Shown: in pieces, positions 10,778-20,164 of the stretch | Layout of the letters: each line of letters starts with the position of its first letter | Numbering within the stretch: the first letter of the stretch is position 1 | NCBI GenBank assembly: GCA_022822215.1 | Contig: JAJECD010000236.1 | Span: 1 to 35,788 of the forward strand | Source: Candidatus Poribacteria bacterium | Lineage (GTDB): Bacteria; Poribacteria; WGA-4E; WGA-3G | Length of the DNA stretch: 35,788 nucleotides | Reading direction: 5' to 3' | Notes under the pieces: generated by a model | The model's input: only the letters and a program-made list of their open reading frames with translations | Database searches by the model: none | Told to the model about the DNA's origin: nothing | Position numbers and translations under genes: made by a program

Positions 10778-11422
10778 TCACACCAAATCAAGTGAGCCTG
10801 CGACCAAGACGAGATCCCGTACATCTACGATGCCGTCTTTGTTGACATCCGCGGGATGCTCTCCTTTCTGTCCAAAGTTTGCGGCAACAAAAACTAAATC
10901 AGAAATGTTTATGATGCCGTCTCCGTTGATGTCCTCTGGGCGTTTTTCGGGTTCGGGCATCGCATCCGTGAGTTGCCACAATAGCACCGTGCTGTCCCAA
11001 CTCCCAGTAGCGAGCGTTCCGCCATCCGGACTGAAGGCGACGCTGTTGACACCATCCGTATGCCTGGTGAGCGTGTGAAGTGTTCTGCCGGTTTCCACGT
11101 CCCATAAACGAATGGTATTGTCCGAACTGCCGCTTGCGCGTGTTTTTCCATCAGGGCTGAAGGAAATGCTATTGATCGTATCCGTATGCCCAATGAATAG
11201 GTCAAGTTCTTCACCGGTTTGTGTGTCGTATATCCAAACACCGATACGACTCGCGACTGCCAGACGTGTCCCATCTGCGGAATATTTTATCTCATGTATC
11301 GTCCCTTTATCGAGACGTATTATGGCACCTTCAGGGAGACCCCATTGGGTGTAGTCTTGGGCGAATGCACTTGGGATAGAGATTATTATAGTAAAGCCTA
11401 CAATTACTAAACTTTGGACAAT
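10778..11422 (-). pseudogene. WD40-repeat protein with C-terminal dockerin type I-like repeats; no normal start codon
   Basis: Frame is open from just after TAA (near 11425) to 10778: KIVQSLVIVGFTIIISIPSAFAQDYTQWGLPEGAI...HTDTINSISFSPDGKTRASGSSDNTIRLWDVETGRTL...DINGDGIINISDLVFVAANFGQKGEHPADVNKDGIVDVRDLVLVAGSL. Signal peptide is intact but no ATG/GTG/TTG precedes it in frame; only ATT is available. Confidence 0.7.
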
Positions 11423-11435
11423 TTTTTAGTGGATC

Positions 11436-11510
11436 CTACATTTCGCCCCGCTGGGGCTTGCCTCTTGGGGATGTAGCATTTCTATAGACATTCCGCCCCG
11501 CTGGGGCTGC
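11436..11510. repeat. Two copies of a REP-like GC palindrome, 50 bp apart
   Basis: CGCCCCGCTGGGGCT at 11444-11458 and 11494-11508. The first copy is also enclosed by ctacat (11436-11441) / atgtag (11471-11476). Confidence 0.75.
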
Positions 11511-11620
11511 GCTTGGGGGCATCTAAGTTTGTTTTTCTCTGAGTTGGGTTTGCGTAGGAAACTCACAGAGAAATCCGAAAACTCTTAAAATTGCTAAGTG
11601 AAACATCGGATCATCTAAGC

Positions 11621-12418
11621 ATGAACACACAACGGACAAGCAAGCAGATTCAATTTTACCGTGAAAATGGATTTCTGATTATTGACGATTTCCTGAACGG
11701 TGCCGAGTTGGCATCGTGGCAGGATACTGTTGACCAGGCTATCGCAGCACACGTAAGCCGTCTGGATACCCATCACAATCAGAGAGGCGAAGACGGTTAC
11801 TACAAGAATGTCTTCGTTCAATGCGTCAATTTGTGGAAGACGAGCGCGAAGGTTAAACAGTTGATTCTTGACCCCGAGTTGGGTAAACTGGCGGCAGATC
11901 TCGCCGGCACTTCAGGCGTGCGATTGTATCACGACCACGCCATGGTTAAACAACCGTGGGCAAATCCAACGAACTTTCATGTCGATAATCCGTATGACCC
12001 GTTTTATTCACATCAGGCGATTATGTTCTGGGTGGCACTTGATGATACAACAGTTCAGAACGGTTGTCTGTATTTTCTCCCCGGCACCCATAAGACAAGC
12101 GGCTTTGATATCGGTGGGAGTCTCGGAGAGGTCGGAATTGGTGAACTGTTTCGCGAGTATCCAGAGTGGTCAGAGATTGAACCCTATGCTGCTGAGATGA
12201 AAGCGGGAGCCGGTGTATTCATCAGCGGGATGGTCGCCCATGCAGCGGGTCCAAATATGACGACGCACCCCCGTCGGGCATTTGCTATGCTCTTTATGCC
12301 AGCAGATGCTACGTTCAATGGGAAGAAAAGCGCGTTGCCCGATGAAGTGTTTGCGAAGTTGGAAACCGGCGATGTGTTGGCGGATGATAAGCATCTGCCA
12401 TTGGTTTTTTCGTATTGA
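11621..12418 (+). CDS. Phytanoyl-CoA dioxygenase (PhyH) family protein
   Basis: NGFLIIDDFLNGAEL, NFHVDNPYDPF (HxD), FWVALDDTTVQNGCLYFLPGTHK, distal His in GMVAHAAGPN. Confidence 0.92.
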   Translation: MNTQRTSKQIQFYRENGFLIIDDFLNGAELASWQDTVDQAIAAHVSRLDTHHNQRGEDGYYKNVFVQCVNLWKTSAKVKQLILDPELGKLAADLAGTSGVRLYHDHAMVKQPWANPTNFHVDNPYDPFYSHQAIMFWVALDDTTVQNGCLYFLPGTHKTSGFDIGGSLGEVGIGELFREYPEWSEIEPYAAEMKAGAGVFISGMVAHAAGPNMTTHPRRAFAMLFMPADATFNGKKSALPDEVFAKLETGDVLADDKHLPLVFSY

Positions 12419-12455
12419 GATGGTCGTACATCGTCAGATCAGTCTTATTGGATAG

Positions 12456-12734
12456 AAAGTCAGCTCCCTTCGAGTTGAGAAACACTCGGTTCTGCAGTAT
12501 ATCTGGTGGACACCGTGTGCAGATTGCACGGAACGCACCCCGAGCGAAAAAGGAGCGAATGATGAGATACCGAATGACGGCCTCGAGGATGTCTTGGTGG
12601 ATGAGGGACATTGGGTGACACAAGGTACATACAATGCTTATGGAATTATCGTCTTGACGCGAAAATCGATGACGGGCGAGTTTGAAGTTGCCCGACCTTT
12701 GGATCCCAGGGCGTCTCCATATTTCTTTGATTGA
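12456..12734 (+). pseudogene. Possible remnant of a coding region (C-terminal fragment, no start codon)
   Basis: Open plus-strand frame translating to KVSSLRVEKHSVLQYIWWTPCADCTERTPSEKGANDEIPNDGLEDVLVDEGHWVTQGTYNAYGIIVLTRKSMTGEFEVARPLDPRASPYFFD*; composition is protein-like but there is no usable start. Confidence 0.4.
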
Positions 12735-12775
12735 GCGTTTGAATAAAATGGCAGTCCTTTTCACCTATGGTTCCA

Positions 12776-13705
12776 CTACGTCGCGTTCACGACCCCTTTG
12801 ATGTAACTACCATCTCCATTCGTTGCTTCTTTGAGAAGTGAGGGATAATCTTCAAGCTGGACGATGTGCGTTACAAGCGGTCTTAAGTCGATGTGACCAC
12901 GCGCAAGCATCCGGATCGCTGGTGGGAATGTATCCCGTATCTTTGCGCCCGGTGATGAGCTCACCAAATTAAACGCGGCACCGTGCCACTCTTGACCGTT
13001 GATTGTCACTTCTTCTCGAACACAACCGAAGAGATTAATGTGCCCACCTCTGCGAACAATTTTAGTGGCGAGGTTTAACCCGGCACCCTTGCCAGAACAG
13101 TCGAACACCACGTCAATTGGACGTGCCTTCAATGCTGGTACCAGTTCGGACACCTCAATTTCCTTAGGGTTATAGGTGATTTCAGCACCGAGCGACTTCG
13201 CCAGATTTAGCCGTTTCTCAACGAGGTCTATGGCGATGAGGTCATTCGTGTAGAATCGGCTCAGCGCTTGGATGAACATAAGTCCCATAAAACCACACCC
13301 AATGACTACGACGTTGTCAGCCGGTAGCAGCGGTGCCGTGTCAAGTCCTGTTACAACACACGAGACTGGTTCAACTAACCAGTATTCGTCTGCAATGTCC
13401 GATTCTGGAAGGACATATACGTTATCGGCAAGGCAGTTCTTAATACCGTCGAACCCCAACCCTGTGCCTGTCACACGCGTTCCCTCTTCAATCCCTTGAA
13501 CATTGCTCCCGACTTTTGTGACATAGCCGACCCCTTCATGACCCGGCGGCGCGTAACCGCCGTCCTGAAAGGTTGCTAAATCCCAAGCGCAGACCCCACA
13601 GGCGGCGCGCTGCACCTGTACTTCACCCGCCTGCGGATCAGAGACATCAATATCAATAATCTCGACGCCACCGTTTTCTCCATATCTAATCGTTTGCGTT
13701 TTCAT
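12776..13705 (-). CDS. Zinc-type alcohol dehydrogenase / medium-chain dehydrogenase-reductase
   Basis: CGVCAWDLATFQDGGYAPPGHEGVGYVTKVGSNV, VVVIGCGFMGLMFIQ; start at MKTQTIRYG. Confidence 0.92.
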   Translation of the reverse strand: MKTQTIRYGENGGVEIIDIDVSDPQAGEVQVQRAACGVCAWDLATFQDGGYAPPGHEGVGYVTKVGSNVQGIEEGTRVTGTGLGFDGIKNCLADNVYVLPESDIADEYWLVEPVSCVVTGLDTAPLLPADNVVVIGCGFMGLMFIQALSRFYTNDLIAIDLVEKRLNLAKSLGAEITYNPKEIEVSELVPALKARPIDVVFDCSGKGAGLNLATKIVRRGGHINLFGCVREEVTINGQEWHGAAFNLVSSSPGAKIRDTFPPAIRMLARGHIDLRPLVTHIVQLEDYPSLLKEATNGDGSYIKGVVNAT

Positions 13706-14009
13706 TTGATGTGCCTCCCTGTCTGTTTGCTTCCATGTATGACCGGAGCACGGTGTTAATTTGTGCTTCGTAATCAACGTTACGGGCTTTGAACCACTTT
13801 AAGATATCCTGATCGATACTTGTAAAGTGTGAAGGGAGAGGGGCGGTTTTCCAAAAAGTTTCATCGGTAGGTTGGACATCTTTATCATTAAGCGCGTCCT
13901 GATAAACTTCCGCATCGCTCATTGCATCGACCTTCTCCCAATCCGTTTCATCAGGAACGTGTGCCAGTTCTTCACGCGTATATTTGACTAAAGTAGATTT
14001 GTCTTTCAT
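13686..14009 (-). CDS. brnA: BrnA-like antitoxin
   Basis: Directly follows a BrnT-like ORF with 38-nt overlap; TDETFWKTAPLPSHFTSIDQDILKWFKARNVDYEAQINTVLRSYM is BrnA-like (FWxxA, D.DVLxWFK.....YQ..IN.LRxYm). Confidence 0.88.
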   Translation of the reverse strand: MKDKSTLVKYTREELAHVPDETDWEKVDAMSDAEVYQDALNDKDVQPTDETFWKTAPLPSHFTSIDQDILKWFKARNVDYEAQINTVLRSYMEANRQGGTSNENAND

Positions 14010-14250
14010 TTTTAGTTGCCTTCCTTGCTGAAATAATACGACGCGTGTAGCCGCGCCACGTATAAACCACATACAAGAGACGACCCGCGCTTCGGCCAAG
14101 GACAACGATCCTTTCTTCGCCGTAGTCGTATCGAACATCTACGCGCTCTATCCGATCAGGATCATCAAAGACGAGGGCAGCGCGTTTGAAACTAATTCCA
14201 CGTTTTTGGATACATTCTTGATTCTTCTGTTCGTCCCATTCAAATTCCAT
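13972..14250 (-). CDS. brnT: BrnT-like RelE-superfamily toxin
   Basis: FEWDEQKNQECIQKRGISFKRAALVFDDP...YGEERIVVLGRSAGRLLYVVYTWRGYTRRIISARKATKNERQIY matches the BrnT pattern. Confidence 0.92.
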   Translation of the reverse strand: MEFEWDEQKNQECIQKRGISFKRAALVFDDPDRIERVDVRYDYGEERIVVLGRSAGRLLYVVYTWRGYTRRIISARKATKNERQIYFSQIYA

Positions 14251-14300
14251 TATGGCTGGTTTGAGGCGTGTCTTATCCTAATTCTTACCAAGTTGTGTAC

Positions 14301-14329
14301 AGTATAACATACTTTGTGTGAATAGTTAA
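14301..14329 (-). promoter_or_regulatory. Sigma70-like promoter upstream of brnT
   Basis: Minus strand TTAACT - 17 nt - TATACT. Confidence 0.5.
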
Positions 14330-14342
14330 GGGAAATCTAATT

Positions 14343-15233
14343 CTACAAATTGTTAGAAGGTTCGATGAGATAGGGAACCTGCCAGTCGGTGTTCCGAATA
14401 TAGTGCCTCCAGAAGTAGATAGCACAAGGTATGAGAATCACAAACCCTATAAGCCCTATCCACCACAATTCTTGAAACCCTTCGATTGTCAGTTGTGACG
14501 AGGAATCGTCAGACTGTATCTCAAGCCACTCCATAATTGATGGGATACTATTATTTGCTATATGGATCACCGTTGGAATAAAGAGCGACTTCGTTCGGAT
14601 ATAAAAAATAGCCATCATACAACCGAAACAGAAACTACTAATAGGATCCGGATGTAGGATGGCAAAGATCAAAGACGACGCGAAGATACTTTTTGACACA
14701 CCCCACTTGAAACTCCATCGCGTCAACAAGATACCGCGGAAGAAGAACTCCTCGATAACTGGAGCAAGTAAGATAATTGTGAAGGAATCCAACAAATTCG
14801 CAAGAATATGTTTGTTACCGCTCGGCATAGCCCTGGCCGCACCACTTTCAATAAACTGCTCTTTGAAAAAATCAGGCATGAAGATGGATACAGGGAAGTA
14901 AAGCAGAAAAAGGCATGAAAGGGAAAGGATCACAAGTGGTACTGCCCACAGACTGTAACGCCCAAGCGTACGCCACGGCGGAAGCGTTCCGCACAATCGA
15001 CTGTAAGACAAGCCTGTGCCAGACAGCATACCGAGGGTAAAAAGAAGAAAGAAAACGTACAGCAGGAGATTGATTAAAGCCTCTCGAAGTGGAGACGACT
15101 CCCCTTTGAACCAGGCAGGCAAGAGTTCTCCAAGGATAAAAATACTAAGCATAGTCGCGATAAACGCTAAGATAGCATAGCCGACTAATGCTCTAAATCG
15201 GATGCTTTCAAAGGGATTTGAATCAATTTGCAT
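14343..15233 (-). CDS. CPBP family intramembrane glutamic endopeptidase
   Basis: Multiple TM segments; EEFFFRG (EExxxR), SLIFAILHP, PTVIHIANN motifs. Confidence 0.92.
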   Translation of the reverse strand: MQIDSNPFESIRFRALVGYAILAFIATMLSIFILGELLPAWFKGESSPLREALINLLLYVFFLLFTLGMLSGTGLSYSRLCGTLPPWRTLGRYSLWAVPLVILSLSCLFLLYFPVSIFMPDFFKEQFIESGAARAMPSGNKHILANLLDSFTIILLAPVIEEFFFRGILLTRWSFKWGVSKSIFASSLIFAILHPDPISSFCFGCMMAIFYIRTKSLFIPTVIHIANNSIPSIMEWLEIQSDDSSSQLTIEGFQELWWIGLIGFVILIPCAIYFWRHYIRNTDWQVPYLIEPSNNL

Positions 15234-15272
15234 ACTAATGTTTGCATCCCCACTGTTCTTGTGCTTTATCTA

Positions 15273-16433
15273 CTACCAGTTCGTATGGGATCCGTCCCGT
15301 CGGCGAAGATGTGGCGGTTCTGAGAATTTGAAGGTCTGGGACCTTACGAGTTCTTCATTAACTTCAACGCCCAAGCCGGGCCCGTCCGGGACGGGTATCG
15401 CTGCGCCTTCCAGCTTATGTTGCACGGGAAACAGATCTTCATCATAGTGCCCAGATGCCTCTGTTGGAGAAACCCGGATTTCTAACCAAGCGAAGTTCGG
15501 AACTGCTGCTGCGAGATGAACCGTCGCAGCCGTGCATATAGGACCTAACGGGTTATGGGGCATTAAGTCAATATAGTGTGTCTCCGCTAAACTCGCGACT
15601 TTCATTGCTTCTGTCAAACCACCGACGTTACAGACATCAAGGCGTGCAAAGTTCGTGATACCGCGCGCCAGATAGGGGAGAAACTGCCATTTACTGGAAA
15701 ATTCCTCACCAATCGCGAATGGAATATCGGTCATTGTCCGTAGAGACTCATACGCCTCTGGCGTTTCGTCTCGGATGGGTTCTTCCAGAAAATCAAGCGT
15801 ACCAGACGGCATACGCTGACAAAAGGACGCGGCTTCCGCAACGCTGAGTCGGTGATGGTAGTCGATACCGAGAACGGGTTCAGAGCCGATGGCTTCTCGT
15901 AGTGCGGTTAACCACTCCGCTGCGAGACTAATGGACTCACGCGGTTCAAAGATGTTTTCCTCACCCGGTTTTGCACGATGCAGTACGTTTGTGCGGATGA
16001 CGTTCCAACCGTTATCAAGCAATAATTGGGCATTTTCGATCAACTGCTCAACCGATGCTGCACCCGTTGTGGCGAAACACGGCACACGGTCTCGCTGTTT
16101 CCCGCCCAGCAGTTGATAAACCGGTACGTTCAACGCCTTTCCTACAATATCGTGGAGTGCGATGTCAATTGCTGAGATCGCGCCTGTTAAGGCACGACCG
16201 CCCTCGAAGTATTGGCTCCGATACATCTCTTGCCATAAGCCACCGATCCGCATCGGGTCACATCCGATGAGGAATTCGCGGTAGTGTCTGACTGCACCCG
16301 CAACAGCCAATTCTCGACTCGAAAGCCCTGATTCACCCCACCCGTAAATGCCTTCGTCGGTCTCTACTTTAACGATGTGTTGATTCCGATGTCCTACCCA
16401 AACAGGGAACGGTTTGATGTCCGTAATTTTCAT
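15273..16433 (-). CDS. Mandelate racemase/muconate lactonizing enzyme (enolase) superfamily
   Basis: GWGESGLSSRE, SAIDIALHDIVGKALNVPVYQLLGGKQRDRV, IDYHHRLS, FLEEPIRDE, MPHNPLGPICTAATVHLAAAVPNF. Confidence 0.95.
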   Translation of the reverse strand: MKITDIKPFPVWVGHRNQHIVKVETDEGIYGWGESGLSSRELAVAGAVRHYREFLIGCDPMRIGGLWQEMYRSQYFEGGRALTGAISAIDIALHDIVGKALNVPVYQLLGGKQRDRVPCFATTGAASVEQLIENAQLLLDNGWNVIRTNVLHRAKPGEENIFEPRESISLAAEWLTALREAIGSEPVLGIDYHHRLSVAEAASFCQRMPSGTLDFLEEPIRDETPEAYESLRTMTDIPFAIGEEFSSKWQFLPYLARGITNFARLDVCNVGGLTEAMKVASLAETHYIDLMPHNPLGPICTAATVHLAAAVPNFAWLEIRVSPTEASGHYDEDLFPVQHKLEGAAIPVPDGPGLGVEVNEELVRSQTFKFSEPPHLRRRDGSHTNW

Positions 16434-16615
16434 AGTGCATTTCTCCTTAAAATTTATCCTGAGTTTCTAATCCTTATACCAAATCGGTTGGTAGTTGTCA
16501 ATCGGTTTTTGTGTCTGCTGCCCGCTACTGACTGCTGATCGCCAAAAATCCTATCGCACTTGAATTGAATCAACAAGTCTGATACAATGCCAAAAAAGCA
16601 AAGGAGGACATTCAG

Positions 16616-17458
16616 ATGGCTGAAAACCAGATTAAAGTGGCAGCATGCCAATTACTCACAAGTGAGGATGTTTCTGCCAACACTGTCAAGGTATTGGAAC
16701 AAATCGAAGCGTGTGCAGAGATCGGGGTTCAGATTGCGGCATTCCCAGAAGGGTGTCTGTTCGGTTACTGCTGCCGTACAGATTATTGGAAACGTATCTC
16801 ACCACAGGTTTTTAAAGAGGCTGAAGCAGAAATCGCTGAAGCAGCACGTCGGCACGCGATGGCTGTTGTTGTTGGTTCAGCGCATCACGATGGCGCAAAT
16901 TGGCATAACGACCTCGCCGTATTCGATCAGCAAGGACTCCTCAAATACCGTTACGGTAAGACCTTTCTTGCAGGAGAAAAATGGTGCATCAATAACCGTG
17001 GCAAACTACCGATCGTTGAACTTGCGGGTGTTGGTTGTTGTTTTATTATCTGCCACGATGTCCGCTACCCTGAGTTAGTCAAGCTTCCAGCAGCGATGGG
17101 TGCACAACTCTGTATTTTTTGCTCGTGCGAATCGGGGCTGCTCTCGGAATATAAACTTTCTGCTTATCGCGCCATGCCGATTTCACGTGCGACGGAGAAC
17201 GGGGTCTATCTCCTGATGGCGAATACACCGGCGAATCCTGAGGACATCCGCTCCCCCGGATCATCGCACGGCAACTCGAAGATTATCCATCCTGATGGCA
17301 ACGTCATCAAAGAGGCGGGATTTTTTGGAGACACCATCATTGCTGAAACAATAGACATTTCACAAGCAACTGGCTCACAAGCGAAACGGACTTATGATGA
17401 GGATACCATCCTTCGAGAATGGTTCCGACAAGGCTGTGAGTTTGTTGTGAAGGTTTAG
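16616..17458 (+). CDS. Carbon-nitrogen hydrolase (nitrilase superfamily)
   Basis: FPEGCLFGY (Glu), YRYGKTFLAGEK (Lys), GCCFIICHDVRYPEL (Cys) catalytic triad contexts. Confidence 0.93.
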   Translation: MAENQIKVAACQLLTSEDVSANTVKVLEQIEACAEIGVQIAAFPEGCLFGYCCRTDYWKRISPQVFKEAEAEIAEAARRHAMAVVVGSAHHDGANWHNDLAVFDQQGLLKYRYGKTFLAGEKWCINNRGKLPIVELAGVGCCFIICHDVRYPELVKLPAAMGAQLCIFCSCESGLLSEYKLSAYRAMPISRATENGVYLLMANTPANPEDIRSPGSSHGNSKIIHPDGNVIKEAGFFGDTIIAETIDISQATGSQAKRTYDEDTILREWFRQGCEFVVKV

Positions 17459-17484
17459 CACAAAACATTTAAGGAAGAAGATTC

Positions 17485-18738
17485 ATGTCAGATCAAATCG
17501 TTTGTATCCGCGCTAATTCGCTCGTTGATGGGATCAGCACGTCTGCCAAAACGCATCAGGCAATCCTTGTGACCAACGGACGCATTGACGCTGTTGGTCC
17601 TCAAGAAGAGATTGCCAAAAAAACACCGCCTGACGCACAAGTTATTGACCTCGGTGCCGCGTGTCTCGCCTCGGGTCTCATCGACGGACATACACACCTG
17701 AGCCTTGCAGGTGACGGGCGGAACTATGTGCAGATGTTCTCTGAAACCGATGAGATGATGGTGTTGACTGGTGCGATGAACCTGCAATGCCATCTCGCCG
17801 CGGGGATTACGACAATCCGTGAGCACGGCGCGCGGAACAAAGTCGGATTTACGCTCAAAGAGGGGCTTGAACGCGGTTACATTCCTGGTCCACGTGCCTT
17901 AGTCAGTGGACGACCCATCACTTGCACAGGCGGACATTTCCATGTATGTAACGAGACAGCGGATGGTGAGGCGGAGATGCGCCGTTCCGTCCGCCGCTTG
18001 GTTCACGAAGGCGCGGATTATATCAAGATTATGGCATCAGGTGGTGGGACTGCCGGAACGATTCCGGGACGCGCCAGCTACTCTGTTGCTGAGTTGCACG
18101 CCGCTGTCCATGAAGCGCACCACTTCCACCGGCTCACAGTGGCACACTGCCGCGCGAAGGAATCGATGGTGCGAGCGGTTGAAGCGGGTATTGACCTGAT
18201 GGAGCATGCGGAATTTCTCGATCCGGACGGTGAACTCCGATTCGATCCTAAAATTGCGGAGATGATGGCGGAATCTGGTATCTGGATCAGTCCAACACTT
18301 CAAGCGTGGACAGGGTATCCGCGCATCGTTGAACTTCGCAAAAAACGGGACAGTGGAACAATTTCTGCCGGTGAAACGACTGAATTAAAACAAAGCGAAG
18401 CGCGGGCAGAAGTCCGATTGGACGTGATGCGGCGTATGCTCGACTATGACCTCCGGGATAGGATTGTGCCAGGGACTGATTCAGGTGTTGGCAATCTCGC
18501 ATTCGGGCATCTTGATTACGATTTGCAACTGCTTGTCGAAGTCGGATTTACACCGGCAGAGGCACTCATTTCAGCGACCCGTATCTCCGCCGAGGCAATC
18601 GGCATGGCAGATGAGATTGGGACGATTGCCCCGGGCAAAATTGCTGACCTCGTCGCTTTTGAGACTGATCCGACGAACGATGTGGGTACGTTTAGCCGAG
18701 TGGTTGCGGTGTTTCAAGCGGGGAAGCGGGTGAAATGA
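17485..18738 (+). CDS. Amidohydrolase family protein (imidazolonepropionase/prolidase-like)
   Basis: LIDGHTHLSLAGD, IMASGGGTAGT, TVAHCRAKESMVRAVEAGIDLMEHAEF, PGTDSGVG, GTIAPGKIADLVAFETDP. Confidence 0.95.
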   Translation: MSDQIVCIRANSLVDGISTSAKTHQAILVTNGRIDAVGPQEEIAKKTPPDAQVIDLGAACLASGLIDGHTHLSLAGDGRNYVQMFSETDEMMVLTGAMNLQCHLAAGITTIREHGARNKVGFTLKEGLERGYIPGPRALVSGRPITCTGGHFHVCNETADGEAEMRRSVRRLVHEGADYIKIMASGGGTAGTIPGRASYSVAELHAAVHEAHHFHRLTVAHCRAKESMVRAVEAGIDLMEHAEFLDPDGELRFDPKIAEMMAESGIWISPTLQAWTGYPRIVELRKKRDSGTISAGETTELKQSEARAEVRLDVMRRMLDYDLRDRIVPGTDSGVGNLAFGHLDYDLQLLVEVGFTPAEALISATRISAEAIGMADEIGTIAPGKIADLVAFETDPTNDVGTFSRVVAVFQAGKRVK

Positions 18739-18752
18739 GGCACAGTATGCAG

Positions 18753-19505
18753 TCAAAACTCATAGATGTCTTCACGCCGTTTTGCGACCTTATGTCGGAC
18801 GAGTGCTTGTAGGTCTTCCGGCATTTTTGCGAAGGTTTCAGGAAAAACGGGTTGGTGTCCGCCCTCGCGCATGAGATTCCACCAAGCAGGATAGTAAGCA
18901 ATATTCAGTGCCATACGGTGTTGATCGTCGGTTGTGTTCGCCCCCTGTCCGTGCCATGTCCCACCGTGCCATAACAACACAGAGCCACGCCGTCCGCAGA
19001 CAGGCACTGGATGACTCTCTGCAATATCGGATTGCGAGGGTCTACGCCGTGCGCGATGACTGAATGGCACAACGAGCGTCGCACCGTTCTCAACTGTGAA
19101 ATCCGTTATCATCCAAATCGAATTAATCATCCACGGCGTTTCTGGGAGGCGCGCTGGCAAGTCGTGCGTCGAATCGGAGTGAATGCCACCCTGTGGTGCG
19201 CGCGGTTTGACCCATTTTGTACACGCCTCACCGAGTCTTGCGCTCTCACCGAGAAAGTGACGGATGACTTGTAGCACCTGTGGATGCGCGATGCACTCCC
19301 AGCACATCTCATCGAGGTTGACTACACCGAAAAGCGTTTGATACAGTTCAGCATCTGGATCCTGAAAAGCCTGTCGATTCGTTGAGTCTTGATGAAGTTG
19401 GAAATACTTCTTCGCCATCGCGTCGGCTTGCGTTACGGGGATTGCGTCCTCAATTAAGCAATAACCGAATGTTTCGAGATGCTCTATTGCGTTTTGTTGT
19501 CGCAT
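18753..19505 (-). CDS. Phytanoyl-CoA dioxygenase (PhyH) family protein
   Basis: FGYCLIEDAIP, GGIHSDSTHDL (HxD), NGATLVVPFSHR, WHGGTWHGQGANTT distal His. Confidence 0.9.
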   Translation of the reverse strand: MRQQNAIEHLETFGYCLIEDAIPVTQADAMAKKYFQLHQDSTNRQAFQDPDAELYQTLFGVVNLDEMCWECIAHPQVLQVIRHFLGESARLGEACTKWVKPRAPQGGIHSDSTHDLPARLPETPWMINSIWMITDFTVENGATLVVPFSHRARRRPSQSDIAESHPVPVCGRRGSVLLWHGGTWHGQGANTTDDQHRMALNIAYYPAWWNLMREGGHQPVFPETFAKMPEDLQALVRHKVAKRREDIYEF

Positions 19506-20033
19506 TTACTGATCTCCGTTTCTCTTTTTGTTACGAAACACCAACATAAATCTGTTTTCTTCTATTTGCACAACGCGTTCTAAAAGAAAGTACTTCTCAA
19601 TAATGTGCTTAGCAAAAGGGACTGTCCAAAAGTAGGTTGGATACGCGTACGTACCTTTGTCAGGAATTGTCTTACTTCCTCCTATCAAACCCGTCTGCAC
19701 ATCATATCGCTCTGGAAGTGCTTTCTCCCCCGCTCTTTTGACTAATTCATCGTGCATAATGACAACGAACATACCCTTATCCGATAGAATCCGTTTCAGC
19801 TGGACTGATGCGAAGTCGATGCCTGTTGCTATTGCGCCCATGTCTGCCATGGCAAAGGTAAACCGTCCTGCATTGCAGCCCAAGTCTAATGCGCGCATGC
19901 CGGGTCTTACGAGTTTGCGCAAGTGGTCTTCATATCTATCAACGGCAAATTGGGATCTTGGATTGTCGGGATCGGTTGTCGGATGGACCCCTCCTGCATT
20001 GTAATGTTTTCGAGTTGCCTTGAATACGCTCAT
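19506..20033 (-). CDS. SAM-dependent methyltransferase-like protein, internally shortened
   Basis: MRALDLGCNAGRFTFAMADMGAIATGIDFA (motif I and following acidic residue) runs directly into ILSDKGMFVVIMHDE; the region normally between them is missing. Confidence 0.7.
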   Translation of the reverse strand: MSVFKATRKHYNAGGVHPTTDPDNPRSQFAVDRYEDHLRKLVRPGMRALDLGCNAGRFTFAMADMGAIATGIDFASVQLKRILSDKGMFVVIMHDELVKRAGEKALPERYDVQTGLIGGSKTIPDKGTYAYPTYFWTVPFAKHIIEKYFLLERVVQIEENRFMLVFRNKKRNGDQ

Positions 20034-20164
20034 GTGTCTCTTTTCCTTCAAATATCGCTTGCATTGTCTGGTGTTATCGTGTAAATTAGCAGATAGGATG
20101 CATCATACATTTTACCATAGTTTATCATGTAGGAAAAGAAAAAATAACTGGAATACAATACACT

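Noticed and set aside
11436-11510. Possible CRISPR array from the two CGCCCCGCTGGGGCT copies
   Set aside because: Only two short palindromic copies, no further repeats and no cas genes.
12315-12764. 149-aa minus-strand ORF
   Set aside because: Overlaps the PhyH 3' end and the better plus-strand fragment 12456-12734; unlikely composition.
16587-17078. 163-aa plus-strand ORF overlapping the nitrilase
   Set aside because: Out-of-frame shadow of the nitrilase coding sequence.
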